A DNA stretch of 64,000 nt from Magnolia sinica (Eukaryota; Streptophyta; Magnoliopsida; Magnoliales; Magnoliaceae), in assembly GCF_029962835.1 (NCBI RefSeq), contig NC_080577.1, positions 24,472,501 through 24,536,500 on the forward strand, given 5' to 3'. The notes under the pieces were generated by a model that saw only the letters and a program-made list of their open reading frames with translations, ran no database searches and had not been told where the DNA came from. The position numbers and the translations under genes were made by a program. Below, piece after piece: positions 13,601 to 23,807 of the stretch (positions are counted from its first letter, which is position 1; every line of letters begins with the position of its first letter).

Positions 13601-15236
13601 CTCAACCATGGTGCCTTAGAGGCTGCCACGTGCACAACAATGGCAATTTCCTAGTAAAAGGAAAAAGAGACTGACACCAGCAATTGCCTGGGACATAATT
13701 TCTATGAGCCCATGCCACAAGACTTTTGTGGCATTTCCTGACGTCTGTCTGCCCGTCCATGTTATGCCAATGTAACCCCAAAACTCAGACGGGTCAGTGG
13801 GCCACACTATATGAAAGAGCAATGATGGTATTAAGAAAAAGAGTCGGGATCCTCTGTCATCAAGTCAACAGAGAATTCCTGTTACCCTAATGGTTTGGCG
13901 TCCGAAGCTGTTTTTTATTATTTTTATTTTTTTAGTGAGTGGTGACGTGGACCAATGGGAATTAGGGTATCAGGAATTCTCTATTGACCTGATAACAGAG
14001 TATCAGGACTTAAAGAAAAATAATACCTTTTTGACCATGCACTCAGCAATATCTATCAAAAGATAAATGAATAAAAGATGTAAACCACAACACAAGATAA
14101 ATGAATAAAAGATGTAAACCACAACACAGAGAGTTAAATGGTTTCTTTTCTTTACATCTAAGGATTCCCACGATCCACTACACTCAAAGTTTAAAAAAAA
14201 AAAACAAGGAAACAGATCTCAATAAAACTACATCTCTCTCTTTTTCTCACGAGAGAATAAATAATATCTCAAAATGAACTACGGTTTACGTAAAACACTT
14301 AATACCCATAGCAAGCTCAATGCAGAGCTCGACTTATAATAGTGATGGTAGGATGAATAGTACATCTCTTAGGCTCTATGAATCCTAACAACTAAGATTC
14401 CCTCCATTGAAACCTTATTGGAGTCCACTTGAGTTTTAGAGTAAGGTGGACATATGATGGTTTCGATGGTAGGCTTCCCCACCCCCATTGTTTTGTGGGG
14501 CGTGGTCCATTTGAGTTTTAGATCAACCATATTTCTTTTAAAACTCAAATGTCCTAGCAGAGTAGGCACAACTTATGAATGAAAAACATCAAGTGAGCCC
14601 CTCAGAGTTTTCTGTTGCATGTGCTCTTTACATCACATGTAGGAATTTCCACCCGCAATTTAGCTTTTGAATGTGGACCATCTACCAATAATCCGAACCG
14701 TCTATATGAAAAGTCTCACTCTATAATACTAGGGAAAAGAAAACAGATAAAAGCTTTCGACTGAACTATTCCAGCAAATCGTTTTTTCCTCCTAAATATT
14801 TACCTGCCCGAAACTTACTCTCTCGGGTGCCAGATCCAGCACGTTCATCTAGTGGGCCCAACGTTGTACGTTTTATTTTTCAAAGTAATCGGATTAAGCC
14901 ATCAGCATCAGGTGGGCCACGTCAAATGACGGCTGCGATATATACATGCATGCCTACCCACATGTTAAACATACCAGCCTGATCTTCAGAACGAAAGGCA
15001 TACAACAATTGGGCCCACATGATGCACGGTGAGGATCTTTCGCCCACACGTGTAACTAGAAAATTTCAAAAAAAAAAAATTTTATTTTTTTTTTATTTTA
15101 AAGGAGCGGTCTTACAGGGCTTTGGAAGCTTAGCGTCCAAGTCTCCTCGGACCCTTCTCTCTTTGGTGACGGGAGCCTGTGGGGCCACCGTCTCCATCGC
15201 GTCTCTTGGGGGCGTCACCTCCTTCGTTTCCTCCAT
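4799..15236 (-). CDS. Caleosin / peroxygenase (RD20/CLO3-like), six exons, 242 residues
   Basis: Caleosins are heme- and calcium-binding peroxygenases of lipid droplets and ER/plasma membranes; they oxygenate unsaturated fatty acids using hydroperoxides. Exons (minus strand): 15236-15116, 7209-7060, 6689-6604, 6519-6425, 6085-5960 and 4949-4799. All introns are GT-AG and phases join without a stop (729 nt). Residues 1-41 include [10 protein letters not shown] and LPKPY, typical of the RD20/CLO group. The EF-hand is [12 protein letters not shown] (about 76-87). Candidate heme-ligand histidines are H71 (LQQH) and H135/H139 ([10 protein letters not shown]). A hydrophobic stretch (92-118) precedes the proline knot [10 protein letters not shown] (119-128). 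The C-terminal region (152-242) is complete. Methionine 42 (7207) is not the start: an acceptor lies just before it and its codon phase requires the upstream exon. Intron 1 is 7906 bp. The gene looks intact. Confidence 0.95.
5270..5800. repeat. Foldback repeat of the GTGGGCC/CCCACCATGATG type in caleosin intron 5
   Basis: The left arm (about 5330-5460) is an imperfect reverse complement of the right arm (about 5660-5775). Both contain GATGGACGG / CCGTCCGTCC and AAATGATGT, with GGGCCC near the ends. Similar foldbacks recur at 9835, 10345, 60190, 61765 and 63230. Non-coding and transposon-like; class not determined. Confidence 0.65.
7314..7400 (+). mobile_element. 5' end of a Ty3/gypsy-type LTR, fragment
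   Basis: Begins TGTCACCCCTCAAACTCAG and continues with an AAATTTTCGGCCGCC-like stretch. This matches, with substitutions, the LTR terminus TGTCACGCCCCAAACTCGG read on the minus strand at 34104 and 51877. The far end is not resolved; it may extend to about 7560. It lies inside caleosin intron 1. Confidence 0.55.
7401..8805. repeat. Degenerate intronic repeat region
   Basis: Caleosin intron 1. Contains weak copies (about 7848 and 8108) of a motif like GTGATTTTTRRGAGGGATGG that recurs at 10985-11721, plus GTGGGCC-type pieces. No exon or RNA gene recognised. Confidence 0.4.
8704..8728. repeat. (TTA)n microsatellite
   Basis: Short trinucleotide run inside caleosin intron 1. Confidence 0.9.
8806..8977. 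mobile_element. MITE with GGGGGCGTTCGGAT termini
   Basis: The left end GGGGGCGTTCGGAT is the inverse of the right end ATCCAAACGGGCTC with few mismatches. Sub-terminal AAGTTACTTAT is also inverted. The element is flanked by CTA/CTAGG. At about 170 bp with no coding capacity it fits a Tourist- or hAT-like MITE; the short flank does not decide which. Confidence 0.65.
8978..9834. other. Intronic AT-rich sequence, nothing recognised
   Basis: Caleosin intron 1. Stops in all frames; only short local repeats (for example two versions of TTTCGAAAATGTGTGCC / TTTTGAAAATATGTG near 9130-9170). Confidence 0.4.
9835..10105. repeat. Foldback repeat (GTGGGCC type)
   Basis: The left arm (CCCCACCATGATG ... 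ATGAGCCCAAAAATGA) is mirrored by the right arm (TCATTTTTGGGCTCATGCCC ... AAATCATGGTG). It is about 270 bp and non-coding, in caleosin intron 1. Confidence 0.7.
10158..10297. repeat. Short inverted repeat, MITE-like
   Basis: TAAATAATTATTACTTATTTAC at the left is inverted as AAATAAGTAATAATTATTTAC at the right. It lies between two larger foldback repeats in caleosin intron 1. Confidence 0.5.
10345..10640. repeat. Foldback repeat (GTGGGCC type) with (CA)n tract
   Basis: The left arm has GGGCCCCATCATGAT and ATGAGCCCATGA. The right arm has TCATTTTTGAGC and AATGAATGACCAGAG, then a (CA) run at 10596-10622 and GGGCCCA. Same family as 9835-10105. Confidence 0.65.
10859..11860. repeat. Degenerate tandem repeats in caleosin intron 1
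   Basis: A motif close to GTGACTTATAAGAGAG followed by GGGCAATCAA recurs near 10985, 11133, 11391 and 11721. A longer duplication pairs 11311-11430 with 11642-11755, and 11540-11610 with 11753-11825. No coding frame is kept between copies. Confidence 0.7.
11861..13841. other. Intronic sequence with scattered GTGGGCC-type pieces
   Basis: Caleosin intron 1. GTGGGCC/TGATGCATATG fragments near 12100, 12240-12400, 12660-12950 and 13020-13100. No conserved reading frame or RNA gene recognised. Confidence 0.4.
13842..14010. mobile_element. Foldback MITE, about 170 bp
   Basis: The left end (GTCGGGATCCTCTGTCATCA, then AGAGAATTCCTG) is the inverse of the right end (CAGGAATTCTCT ... TAACAGAGTATCAGGAC). 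The termini span about 45 bp. The flanks (TTAAGAAAAAG and TTAAAGAAAAA) are near-identical and could be a 9-10 bp target duplication, as in Mutator-type elements. Confidence 0.65.
14061..14130. repeat. Short tandem duplication (about 37 bp x 2)
   Basis: AGATAAATGAATAAAAGATG followed by TAAACCACAACACA occurs twice in a row. Confidence 0.85.
14131..15115. other. 5' part of caleosin intron 1, no further gene seen
   Basis: Intronic. A minus-strand frame at 14369-14569 is built on GTGGGCC-type repeat and is not credible as a gene. The donor GTAAGACCG is at 15115. Confidence 0.45.
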
Positions 15237-15560
15237 TGTCTTCTGTAGTTGCCTCCTTCAAAGATGGATTTCTTCTTCGCCTCCACACGCTTTATATATC
15301 GCTGGGTTGTAAGAGAGCCGTTAAAGCGTGGCTGTCGTCTGTTTCTTTCCTACCCGCATTACTCAGCTTTTTTACACGTGGAGCCTGGCATGTTTATCTT
15401 TTCTGTTTGTGGCGTGGAGATCATGACACCCCTGTTAGAGTCCTCGTCACGCTTCTCTGTTTCGCCGGTTTACGACGCGTTTCAGTAATACAATAATACA
15501 CTCGCGGAACGCATCTCCAAGCGCCTGAGACACGCTCCTCCCACGTGCCACTGGCTCGTG
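15237..15560 (-). promoter_or_regulatory. Caleosin promoter: TATA box and two CACGTG motifs
   Basis: On the minus strand, TATATAAA (15292-15299) lies about 56 bp upstream of the ATG. Two palindromic CACGTG motifs follow at 15375-15380 (context CCACGTGT) and 15542-15547. ACGTG-core ABRE/G-box elements bind ABF-type bZIP factors, and RD20/CLO3 caleosins are known ABA- and drought-induced genes, so ABA control is a reasonable inference. The 5' UTR would be short. Confidence 0.65.
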
Positions 15561-16202
15561 CGTGTGAGAGATGAGGGTGCTTCAAAGGTGGGCCCTAGGG
15601 CTACGTCGACGGAAATCCTTCGCTGTAACGTAGGGGGATAAAACGCACTGGTTCTGTGTGCTACAGAGTTGTAACATTCACTCCATCGGAGCGCGACTTA
15701 TCTGTGACGACGAATCCAGCTATCTGAGTATAACATCACCTAGGGCCATGCATTGTATATCTATGCAATTCATCCGTTTTTCAAGTTCATTTAGGACACG
15801 GACTAAAAAAGGAAGCTGATAAAAATATCAGACGTACAATAACATAAGAAATAGTGGTCATTAAATGTCCACTGTTAAAAGTTTTCTAAAGTCTACAGTG
15901 ATATTTATTTGCCAACATAGACCTTGATGAAAGGAAAATACATGTATCAGCTTAATTCAAAACTTTTGTGGCCCATAAGAAATTTTTAATAGTAAAGCAT
16001 CATTATTTCTCCTAAGATTTGTATCTGAATATTTTTTGAAATTGCTTTAAAATAAGCTAGCAAAACTGATAAACGGTGTAGATGTACAACACAGACATCC
16101 ATGTGGGCCAAACACTCTTGGTCCCACACACACATTGCTGGAATGAGGGTTGTAGCTAAGTCGCGTCCGGAAGGGAATTACCGTGATCCTCGATACAAAG
16201 CT
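15561..16202. other. Upstream intergenic sequence, nothing recognised
   Basis: Lies between the caleosin promoter and the copia LTR. Contains GTGGGCCC-type pieces but no gene. Confidence 0.4.
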
Positions 16203-16361
16203 TGTTGGGTGATCGCAGAAGCACACAAAGTAGAATCAAGAGAAATAATCCAATCGTGCAAACCAAGCACGACAAGAACACATCGATTTAATGTAGAAAA
16301 ACCCTTGCGGGAAAAAACCACAGCGCGAAGCAACAAATGATCACTAAGAAAGTAGAAATTA

Positions 16362-16422
<61 letters not shown>

Positions 16423-16876
16423 CTTACTTAATTCGAATAACCTCGAATCTCGCTTACACCCATACATATAGCTTATAGAAGGATCCCAGGAAAAATTGGA
16501 AACAAATCTCACAAAATCATAACTTTGCGTAAAATTGCGTGAAAACTGTCGATGGTATCGAATAGTCTTCAATGTCATCGAAACTAATCCTTCGATGACA
16601 TCGAAGCTACATCGATAGCATTGAAATAACACATCTACTATCCTGAGACAAAATATGATTTTTCAAAAAATTCTCGATTGCATCGATCTATGTTCGATGG
16701 CATTGAACCTTACCTTCGATGTCATCGAACGCCCTCCTATGGCATAGAAAAAGCACCCTGATAGTCCAATGACCAATTGGAGAAAATCATAAAAATCTTA
16801 ATGAGATCGAGAACTATTCGATGACATACATCGACAGGCCATGTATTTGAGTAGATTTAAAACATTAAATACAACA
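16203..16876 (-). mobile_element. 3' LTR of Copia-C (674 bp)
   Basis: On the minus strand it begins TGTTGTATTTAATG and ends ACCCAACA. It matches 20818-21118 over its U5/R part. Its U3 start resembles the 428-bp LTRs at 25000 and 29464, but it carries an extra segment dense in TCGAT-n-ATCGA palindromes (about 16545-16830) and a (GA)n run at 16363-16420. The polypurine stretch GACATGGTCGAGA sits just before it on the minus strand (16877-16890). Confidence 0.8.
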
Positions 16877-17109
16877 ATCTCGACCATGTCTTCAATAATC
16901 AAATGTGTAGTTCTAGTCCTTTTACCTTATCTCTGCCTTGCATCATAGCTCCATCAACGCTTCTCTTGCACACTTTGTCCTCCTTTTACATCATCACCAA
17001 GCCCATAGAAGTTATACATAATTTGAACTTCTCTGTAGGGACTACTTTGGTGAGCATGTCCGCCGGATTCATGCTGGTGTGAATCTTCTTCGAAGTTACG
17101 CCTCCTTCC

Positions 17110-18283
17110 TCAAGCACCTGGTGGATAAAATGGTAACGAACATCAATGTGTTAAGTACGTGAATAACAAACATAATTTTTAGCCAATTTGATAGCACTCT
17201 CGCTGTCACAATTAACTGGCACGGCCTCCTGCTTGAGCCCCAACTGATTTATCATGCCTCTCAACCAAACACCTTCTTCGAATGCTTCCATTACTGTAAT
17301 ATACCCTTTGCTTCGGTAATGGAAAGAGCCACCACGGACTAAAGTTTCGACATCCAACTGATTACTCCACCAGTTATTACAAACGAGTAACTTGAAGTCG
17401 ATTTTTTGGAATCCACACTGCCCGTGTAGTCTAAATCCACATACGCTACCAACTTTGCCCATGTGTTCTTAAAAGTTAGGATAAAGTCTTTTGTACCTTG
17501 AATGTACCGAAGTATACATTTCATTGTTTCCCAATGTTGCTTACCAGGGTTTGACATGTATTTTCTCACAACACTGACTGCCTGTGAAATATTTGGTCTT
17601 CTATAAAGCATAACATACATCAAACTGCCAACCACATTCGAATAAGGTACACGAAACATATCCTTCTTTTCCTCATTAGATTTAGGACATTGTTCTGAGA
17701 AAAGCTTGAAGTGATCCGCATGAGGAACGCTCACTAGCTTTACCTTGTCTCTCCCATATTTAATCAACACTTTTTTAAGGTATTCTACTTGTGATAACAA
17801 AAGCTTGCTCCTCTTCATATCTTTATGAATATCTATGCTGAGAACTCTCTTTGCAACCCACAGACCTTTCATCTCAAATGTCCCTAATAAATGAGTTTTC
17901 AGTACGTCGATTTCAAACATATTATGACTGACGATTAATATATCATCAACATACAATACTAGGACGATGAACTTGCCATCACTCAGTGTCTTGTAATAGA
18001 CACAGTAATCGTATTTACTCCTAGTAAATTAATAACTCAACATGAAAAAATTAATTTTTTTATACCACTACCTAGGCGATTATTTCAGTCCGTACGATGA
18101 CCTCATTAATCTGCAAACTTTGTTCTCTGCCCATTTAGCTTCGTAGCCTTCTGGTTTATTCATATAAATCTGCTCTTCCAATTTCACGTGTAGAAATGTA
18201 GTCTTCGCATCCATTTGTTCCAGCTCGAGATCGTATTGGGCAACCAACGCTAACACGAATATGATAGATACCTGCTTAATCAC
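17110..18283 (-). pseudogene. Copia-C reverse transcriptase and RNase H remnant
   Basis: The frame at 17956-17339 starts at MYVDDILIVSHN, the catalytic YVDD box, and runs into GSLMYVMLYRRP and the RNase H region (AYVDLDYTGSVDSKK, SYSFVITGG). The frame at 18283-18080 holds the upstream palm segment (LEQMDAKTTFLH, IYMNKPEGYE, CRLMRSSYGLK). A frameshift or deletion near 18010-18070 separates them. RNase H ends near 17110. Confidence 0.85.
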
Positions 18284-18669
18284 TAGCGTGATTATCTCTG
18301 TAAAGTTGATTCATTCTCTCTAAGCATAACCCTTTGCTACCAACATTGCTTTGTATTCATCATGTTTCCTTTTCAATAACCACTTGCATCCGATCGCTTT
18401 TTGGCTCAATAGAAGCTCCACTAGCTCCCACATGTTGTTCTTGTACAAATAGTTCATCTCATCATCTATGACCGCTTTTCACTTTTTTGCACTATGCTCA
18501 TCAAAAGCCTCCTGATTAGTAGACGGGTCCCCCTCATCTGTAATGAGGGCATATGTGATATTATAGTCGTTCATATACCTCTGTCTGTACATTTTTCTCA
18601 GCCTAAGTAACATCTGTGTCAACATGAACGTCTACAATTATAATTTTTTCGGTTCCTCCTTATTCTGCT

Positions 18670-19200
18670 CATTCTTTCATAATATGGAGCATTCATCGAA
18701 TCTGACGTTGTGGCTAGTGATGACCTTACGTGTGACTTTGTCGTACAACCTGTAGTCCTTCACACCAACGTCATAGCTAACAAAGATGTATTTTTTCGCT
18801 CTTTGGTCAAGCTTATCTCTCTCAACTGATGGTACATGAGAGTAAGCCTTACTACCAAATATGCACAAATCTGAGTAGTCAACCGTATGACCACTCCATG
18901 CTTCCTCTGGGATCTTACAATCAATTGTCGTAGAAGGGGACCGGTTCACCAAGTAGCAAGTCATGTTAACGGCCTCAGTCCATATGTCCTTGCCCAGCGC
19001 AACTTTACTTAACATGCTCCAGGCCATCTCCAAGAGTGTCCGATTCATCCGCTCAACCACACTATTTTATTCGAGCATATGCGGTGCATCATATTGTACC
19101 TAATGATCCCATCATCTTTGCAATATTCATTAAATTCAGTAGAAGTAAATTTACCACCATTATCAATCTTTTTTACCCTGACTGTTTTTCCACAATGGCC
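18670..19200 (-). pseudogene. Copia-C integrase remnant
   Basis: The frame at 19060-18677 reads MVERMNRTLLEMAWSML and later ACYLVNRSPSTTIDCKIPEE-like sequence, the C-terminal part of a copia integrase core plus the following domain (VERDKLDQRAKKYIFVSYD). The upstream part continues with frameshifts to about 19300. Confidence 0.8.
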
Positions 19201-19262
19201 TTCCATTATTTGAATTTGGTAAAAACTTTGGATTTATATTTCATGAACTAAATCTAAACTTT

Positions 19263-19930
19263 TCAGGAGTAGTCATCAATGAATGTGACAAACCATGATG
19301 ACCGTTCAACGAAAACCACGGGCGATGGCCCCCATACGTCAGAATGCACATAATCAAGCACTCCCTTACATACATGTTTACCAGTTTTAAATGATAGCCT
19401 AGATTGTTTACCATGTATATAATACTCACATTTATTTAAATCTGAATTCTTAAAAACTGAAATTAAACAATGATCGGAAAGTACCTTCATGCCCTGTTCG
19501 CTCATGTGGCTCAGACGAGCATGCCACATACGTATAGACGTGGAGTCCGCAACAGCCATTGTCACTCCACCTATAAAAGTGCTCCCTATCAACCTGTAAA
19601 GGTTATTATGCCTTTGCGCTCTCATAACCACATGTGCCCCCTTTGATACTTTAAGGACACGATTAACATCGGTGAAGTTGCACCCTATTGCCTCGAGTGT
19701 ACCGAGAGAAACCAAGTTCTTCTTCATGTCAGAAGCGTGCCTGACCTTAGTTAAGGTATGCTCAATCCCATCAAACATCTTGATGTGTATCGTACCAATA
19801 ACCATAACGTTACAAGCATTATCATTGCCCATTAACACCTATCCACTATCTCACTCCTTGTAACTAGCGAACCAACTCTAAAAAGGAGTCATGTGATACG
19901 AAGCTCATTTGTCAATGATCTACTCGTTTC
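19263..19930 (-). pseudogene. Copia-C protease / pre-integrase remnant
   Basis: The frame at 19838-19263 contains MGNDNACNVMVIGTI, MWHARLSHMSEQGMK and YVHSDVWGPSPV, the GAG-pre-integrase and early integrase region, ending at FVTFIDDYS. The upstream protease active site (about 19895-19918) reads IIDK*ASYHMTP: a TGA stands where the D-[ST]-G Gly should be. Confidence 0.85.
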
Positions 19931-20089
19931 TACGATCATCATACAAGTGTCCGATCATAGACACCAACAACACATCACCTTTACTTGTCTCTTCATCAGA
20001 CGTGGTAGTGTTGGCCTCCCTGGAAGAAGCCTCTGAGTTTTCTTTCTTTACTTTAGGATTTGTACAATCCTTCTTCATTTGCCCAGCCA

Positions 20090-20790
20090 TCCCTCACTTC
20101 CAGCACTTTAACTTTCCATTGCCCTTGCCCTTGCCCTTGCCTTTGGATTTGGGTCTCAACTGAGAAGATCTTATAGCTCGCTCAGTATTCTTATTCTTTG
20201 TAAGTAGTGCATTAAAAAAAGCCCTCATGCTACCATTTTTCTTTCTCATGGCCATTCCTTGAAGAGCTGAGATAATAGTATCCACACTCAAGGACGTATT
20301 GCCATTACATAAAGAGTCCCTGAAAGACTCATACGATGCGGGTAGAGAATTCAGTAAAATACATGCATGATCTTTATCTTTAACCACTTCTTCCATGTTT
20401 AGATGTGGGCCTCCATATCTCCACCCTTTGTCATCCTGAAGTTGAACGACTGTAACTTGAAGTGTAAGCGATTTTCCAGGGACTTTTTAACATAAACGTC
20501 CTCTAATTTCACCCATAACTTTGTTGCGGCTTTCTCCCTCATGACATTGTAGAGAACCTCATATATTAGACACAATCGAATTATGGATTTAACATTTCTT
20601 ATCCAAAGTCTTTCAATCATCATCATTCATAGACTCATGTTGCTTCTCAAGAGCCTCATCTACCATTGCTGAGTTAATAAACTAATCATCTTAATGTTCC
20701 ATAACTTAAAGTTATTTTTGCCTGAGTACTTCTTAATGTCATAATTCAAATTTTCAGCCATTGATACTTCTCCTTATAGATTCAAGTTTG
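20090..20790 (-). pseudogene. Copia-C gag remnant
   Basis: Two frames (20626-20399 and 20396-20094) carry YEVLYNVMREKAATKLWVKL and HACILLNSLPASYESFRDSL, characteristic of UBN2-type copia gag. The zinc knuckle near 20055-20100 reads CWK*GMAGQMKKDC, with the second Cys lost to a stop. Confidence 0.8.
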
Positions 20791-20817
20791 TGCCCCAACG
20801 TTAGCTCTGATACCACT

Positions 20818-21118
20818 TGTGGGTTAACCGCAGAAGCACACAGAGTATAATCAAGAGGAGTAATCCAATCGCACAAACTAAGCACAATAAGAACCCAATG
20901 ATTTAATGTGGAAAACCCCTTATAGGAAAAAAACTATGGCACAAAGCGACAGATGATCACTATGAAAGCAGAAATTACAAAGAGAGAGAGAGCTTATTTG
21001 ATTTGAACAACCTCAAATCTCACCCTTACTACACCCTTTGAAACCCATAGACAAATTAGAAACCCTATTAGTAACTCCCAATCTCACGTACACCCATATA
21101 TATAGCCTATAGAAGGAT
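20818..21118 (-). mobile_element. 5' LTR of Copia-C, truncated
   Basis: Matches 16203-16500 in order, including AGAAATTACAAAGAGAGAG and CACCCATATATATAGCCTATAGAAGGAT. Similarity stops at about 21118, where GTGGGCC-type repeat sequence takes over, so the U3 half has been lost. Confidence 0.75.
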
Positions 21119-22169
21119 AGGAGTCCAAAACTCAGGCATATCCAAAACATAGGTGGGCCACACCAATGAAAAGAGGGAACGAAAACATCCACAGTTGAAA
21201 CCTTCATGGAGCTGACCATGATTTTTATATGCCATCCAAACTGTTTATAAGGTTATTACCACTAAGATAAATTTTTACAGTGTTCATGTTGGTGATTTTT
21301 ATATGCCATCTAAACCGTTTATAGGGTTATTACCACTAACATAAAATTTTACACTATTCATGTTAGCAAAGCCTACTGAGTTTTTTTTATTGGGTTGATC
21401 TTTTATATATATGGTGAACATATGGAGCCATTTGGATGGTTGTCATATCCTTAAGTTGTAAATGGATTACAAGTAATTAGATTGCAGAGGTTGTTTGGAA
21501 ACTTAAATTTGCCTATAAAGGATTTGCAAGTTGTAAACACATTACAACTTTTACTTGTAAACTTGACGAAAAGCCATGATTCATATTATAAGTAAAATCT
21601 TTATAGCTAAAAAGACATTATATATAATAGAACACAATGGTCGATTCACACTCTGATGTGTAGGCCTATTATATATAGTATGTTATATTCAAGTTGTAAA
21701 TTATGTGCTTCCCTTGAATCTCTCTTATTGTAAAAGAAGGATGAGATGTTCACCATTAAAAACTTTTAAATTGCATTGAAGGCTCACTGTTATAAGTGGA
21801 GGACATCCAATCCGTTCAGTGCACACATGCTTTAATGCTCTCCTAGGTAGGGGTACCCCTGCAAATCATTTTTTTTTTAAATGTGATTTTTACACATGGA
21901 ACATGTGTGTGGTCCACTTGAAGAGTTAACCTGAATCTCCTAGACATGTCCTACATCGCTCTTGTTGGTGTGAACATGTGTTTGCTCTAATTGATGAGTG
22001 GATCAAAATCTCCAACATGCCCTTGCACGTGTGCATCGTTACCACTTGTAAGTAGTAGTCTCATGAAACTTGTAACATATTCCACCTGAATCTAAGATTG
22101 TCAGGGCCACATGGGTCCCGAAAGTCAAATGAAAGGTAGATGAAGCAATAAACAAGTTTAAGGCCCGAC
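21119..22169. repeat. GTGGGCC-type repeat piece and short tandem duplication
   Basis: 21145-21230 is a GTGGGCCACACCAATGAAA-type fragment. 21228-21295 and 21296-21365 are a tandem pair (TTTTATATGCCATC ... TTATTACCACTAA ... TTCATGTT). The rest is AT-rich with no gene recognised. Confidence 0.6.
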
Positions 22170-23010
22170 TGTCAGGGCGACCAGTAATGTGGAACGCTCT
22201 AACACTTGCCTACGCTGGCACCATCATTATTCGATTGATAGCCATAACTCTCAAATTTGACACCTATAAGATGGCTTTCAACATCTCAATTGACCAGAAT
22301 CTTAGGAAAATATTTGCTATAATTTGTAATATGAAAGCAGTGAGAAATGTGCTTACAGATGAGCAATAGATCTTAGCCGTACTGTGCTTTCTTTCAGATT
22401 CCTGAGAGAAAGCAAAACTCACGTTGATGCATAATGAAGGCATTAAAACCTTCGTCTAATTGTCACATCATCTACAGTTGGAAGTTGAACGCTATTCTCT
22501 GTATAAGCAAGATGTTGCATTCTTGGCAGAGCCCAACAAACACAAGGGTAAAAGACCCCAGTGCAAATGCAAAGGCAATAACTCCTAAATGAATGACAAG
22601 GAAGGAAAAACTTATACTAAAAAGTAGCATGGTGGCAAGCGTAAGTGAGGAAAAAGTGGCAGCAAGAAAGATAAGTCCAAGGCAAAGTGCTACAATTACA
22701 TAAATCTTAGTACTTCGCTCGAGAATGCTCGGAGCTGAAAGTCGAAGAAGGTACTAATTCACATTGATTTAAATAATTGTGCGTTTATTTGCACTAAGGT
22801 TTTAATTACTCATACAACTGAACATAACTGTGTTGTGGATTTAAAAGTAACATAGCACATATTTTGGGATAGGATGGGGTTCATAGAGTAGTACCAAAAA
22901 TACCTAGCTGGAAGCTAAAGGATCTACATGGGAAATGGTTTGTTAGAGGATGTACTAGGAGTTGTATCATTCCTAGTACATAGGGAATAGAAAAGTTTTA
23001 AGAAAGGTCA
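22170..23010 (+). pseudogene. Copia-D gag and protease remnant
   Basis: Plus-strand frames with stops read VMWNALTLAYAG, LKFDTYKMAFNISIDQNLRK and DEQ*ILAVLCFLSDS*EKAK, typical copia gag. A damaged zinc-knuckle region (GKRPQCKCKGNN, later KAKCYNY) and a protease-like segment (IYMGNGLLEDVLGVV, about 22920-22970) follow. No LTRs are seen beside it. Different from Copia-A and -B. Confidence 0.75.
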
Positions 23011-23608
23011 GGTGCATGATAGGGTATGAGTTGTTTAGTAATGAAATTTGGGATAGATCTGTGGTGATGGTTTATGTGAGATGGAGATTGTAAATTATGT
23101 GTTGGAAGGGTTGAATTAGTAGGTTAGTTTATGGAATTGATAGTAAATTTGTGATGAATATTAAAATAAATATTATTAAAAGAACATAAAAAAGAGAAGA
23201 TAAAAGTAAAAGAGAAAATTCTAATAATAGAACTAGTTCTTATACCAAAATAATGCAACTATATTACGGAGAAATTACTTGTAATAAGATTTAACATACC
23301 AAATTGAAAGTTTGAATCACAAAGACAAAGGATGTAATGACTATGACCAAGTTCGGCAGTCCTCTAACCTTATACTTGAGTGTTTTTCTACTTTGAATTT
23401 GATTATTTAAATATCAAGTCGAGTCACTTAAAGACATTGTTAAGTATTTGAGTTGACTCAACTACATCGAGTCAAAGTTCTTAGTTTTCAAACAACGATT
23501 CTAAGAATTGATGCCCTATTAATCGATTAATGAATATGATAGCATAATGAATATGATTGACTAATTGTAATGCCATGAAGCCACCCTTTCCAAGATGATG
23601 CACTAAGA
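23011..23608. other. AT-rich spacer, nothing recognised
   Basis: No coding similarity or clear repeat structure. Confidence 0.4.
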
Positions 23609-23807
23609 TGTTAACATATCATCATAGTTCCCTATTCTAAATGGCTAGTTCCGATTGACTAGCTTGCAACTAAATGTTTTTAACTCGTTAAAGTTGTTGC
23701 AGTAGTTGTGTATACTTTCCTTTATCTATGGTTGTACACTTCTATGTATTGCAATGCATTTTACAAATCCAATGTGGATCAATTTACCTTTTTATCAAGT
23801 CTTTACA
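23609..23807 (+). mobile_element. Candidate 5' LTR of Copia-A
   Basis: The right end is well supported: ATCAAGTCTTTACA is followed directly by TGGCATCAGA, a primer-binding site close to TGGTATCAGAGC. The left end (TGTTAACATATC) is only a guess from the TG rule. Its last 110 bp reappear at 47226-47335 and 52379-52489. Confidence 0.5.

Larger units (their letters stand above)
16877..20817 (-). mobile_element. Copia-C internal region, degenerate gag-pol
   Basis: The Tnt1-like order on the minus strand is gag, protease, integrase, reverse transcriptase, RNase H, read from right to left. It is broken by many frameshifts and stops, so no full polyprotein is possible. The primer-binding site (TGGTATCAGAGC) lies beside the right LTR at about 20804-20816. 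The domain remnants are given separately. Confidence 0.85.

Noticed and set aside
16288-16632. Minus-strand frame with long Ser-Leu repeat
   Set aside because: Produced by translation of the (GA)n run and LTR sequence; not a gene.
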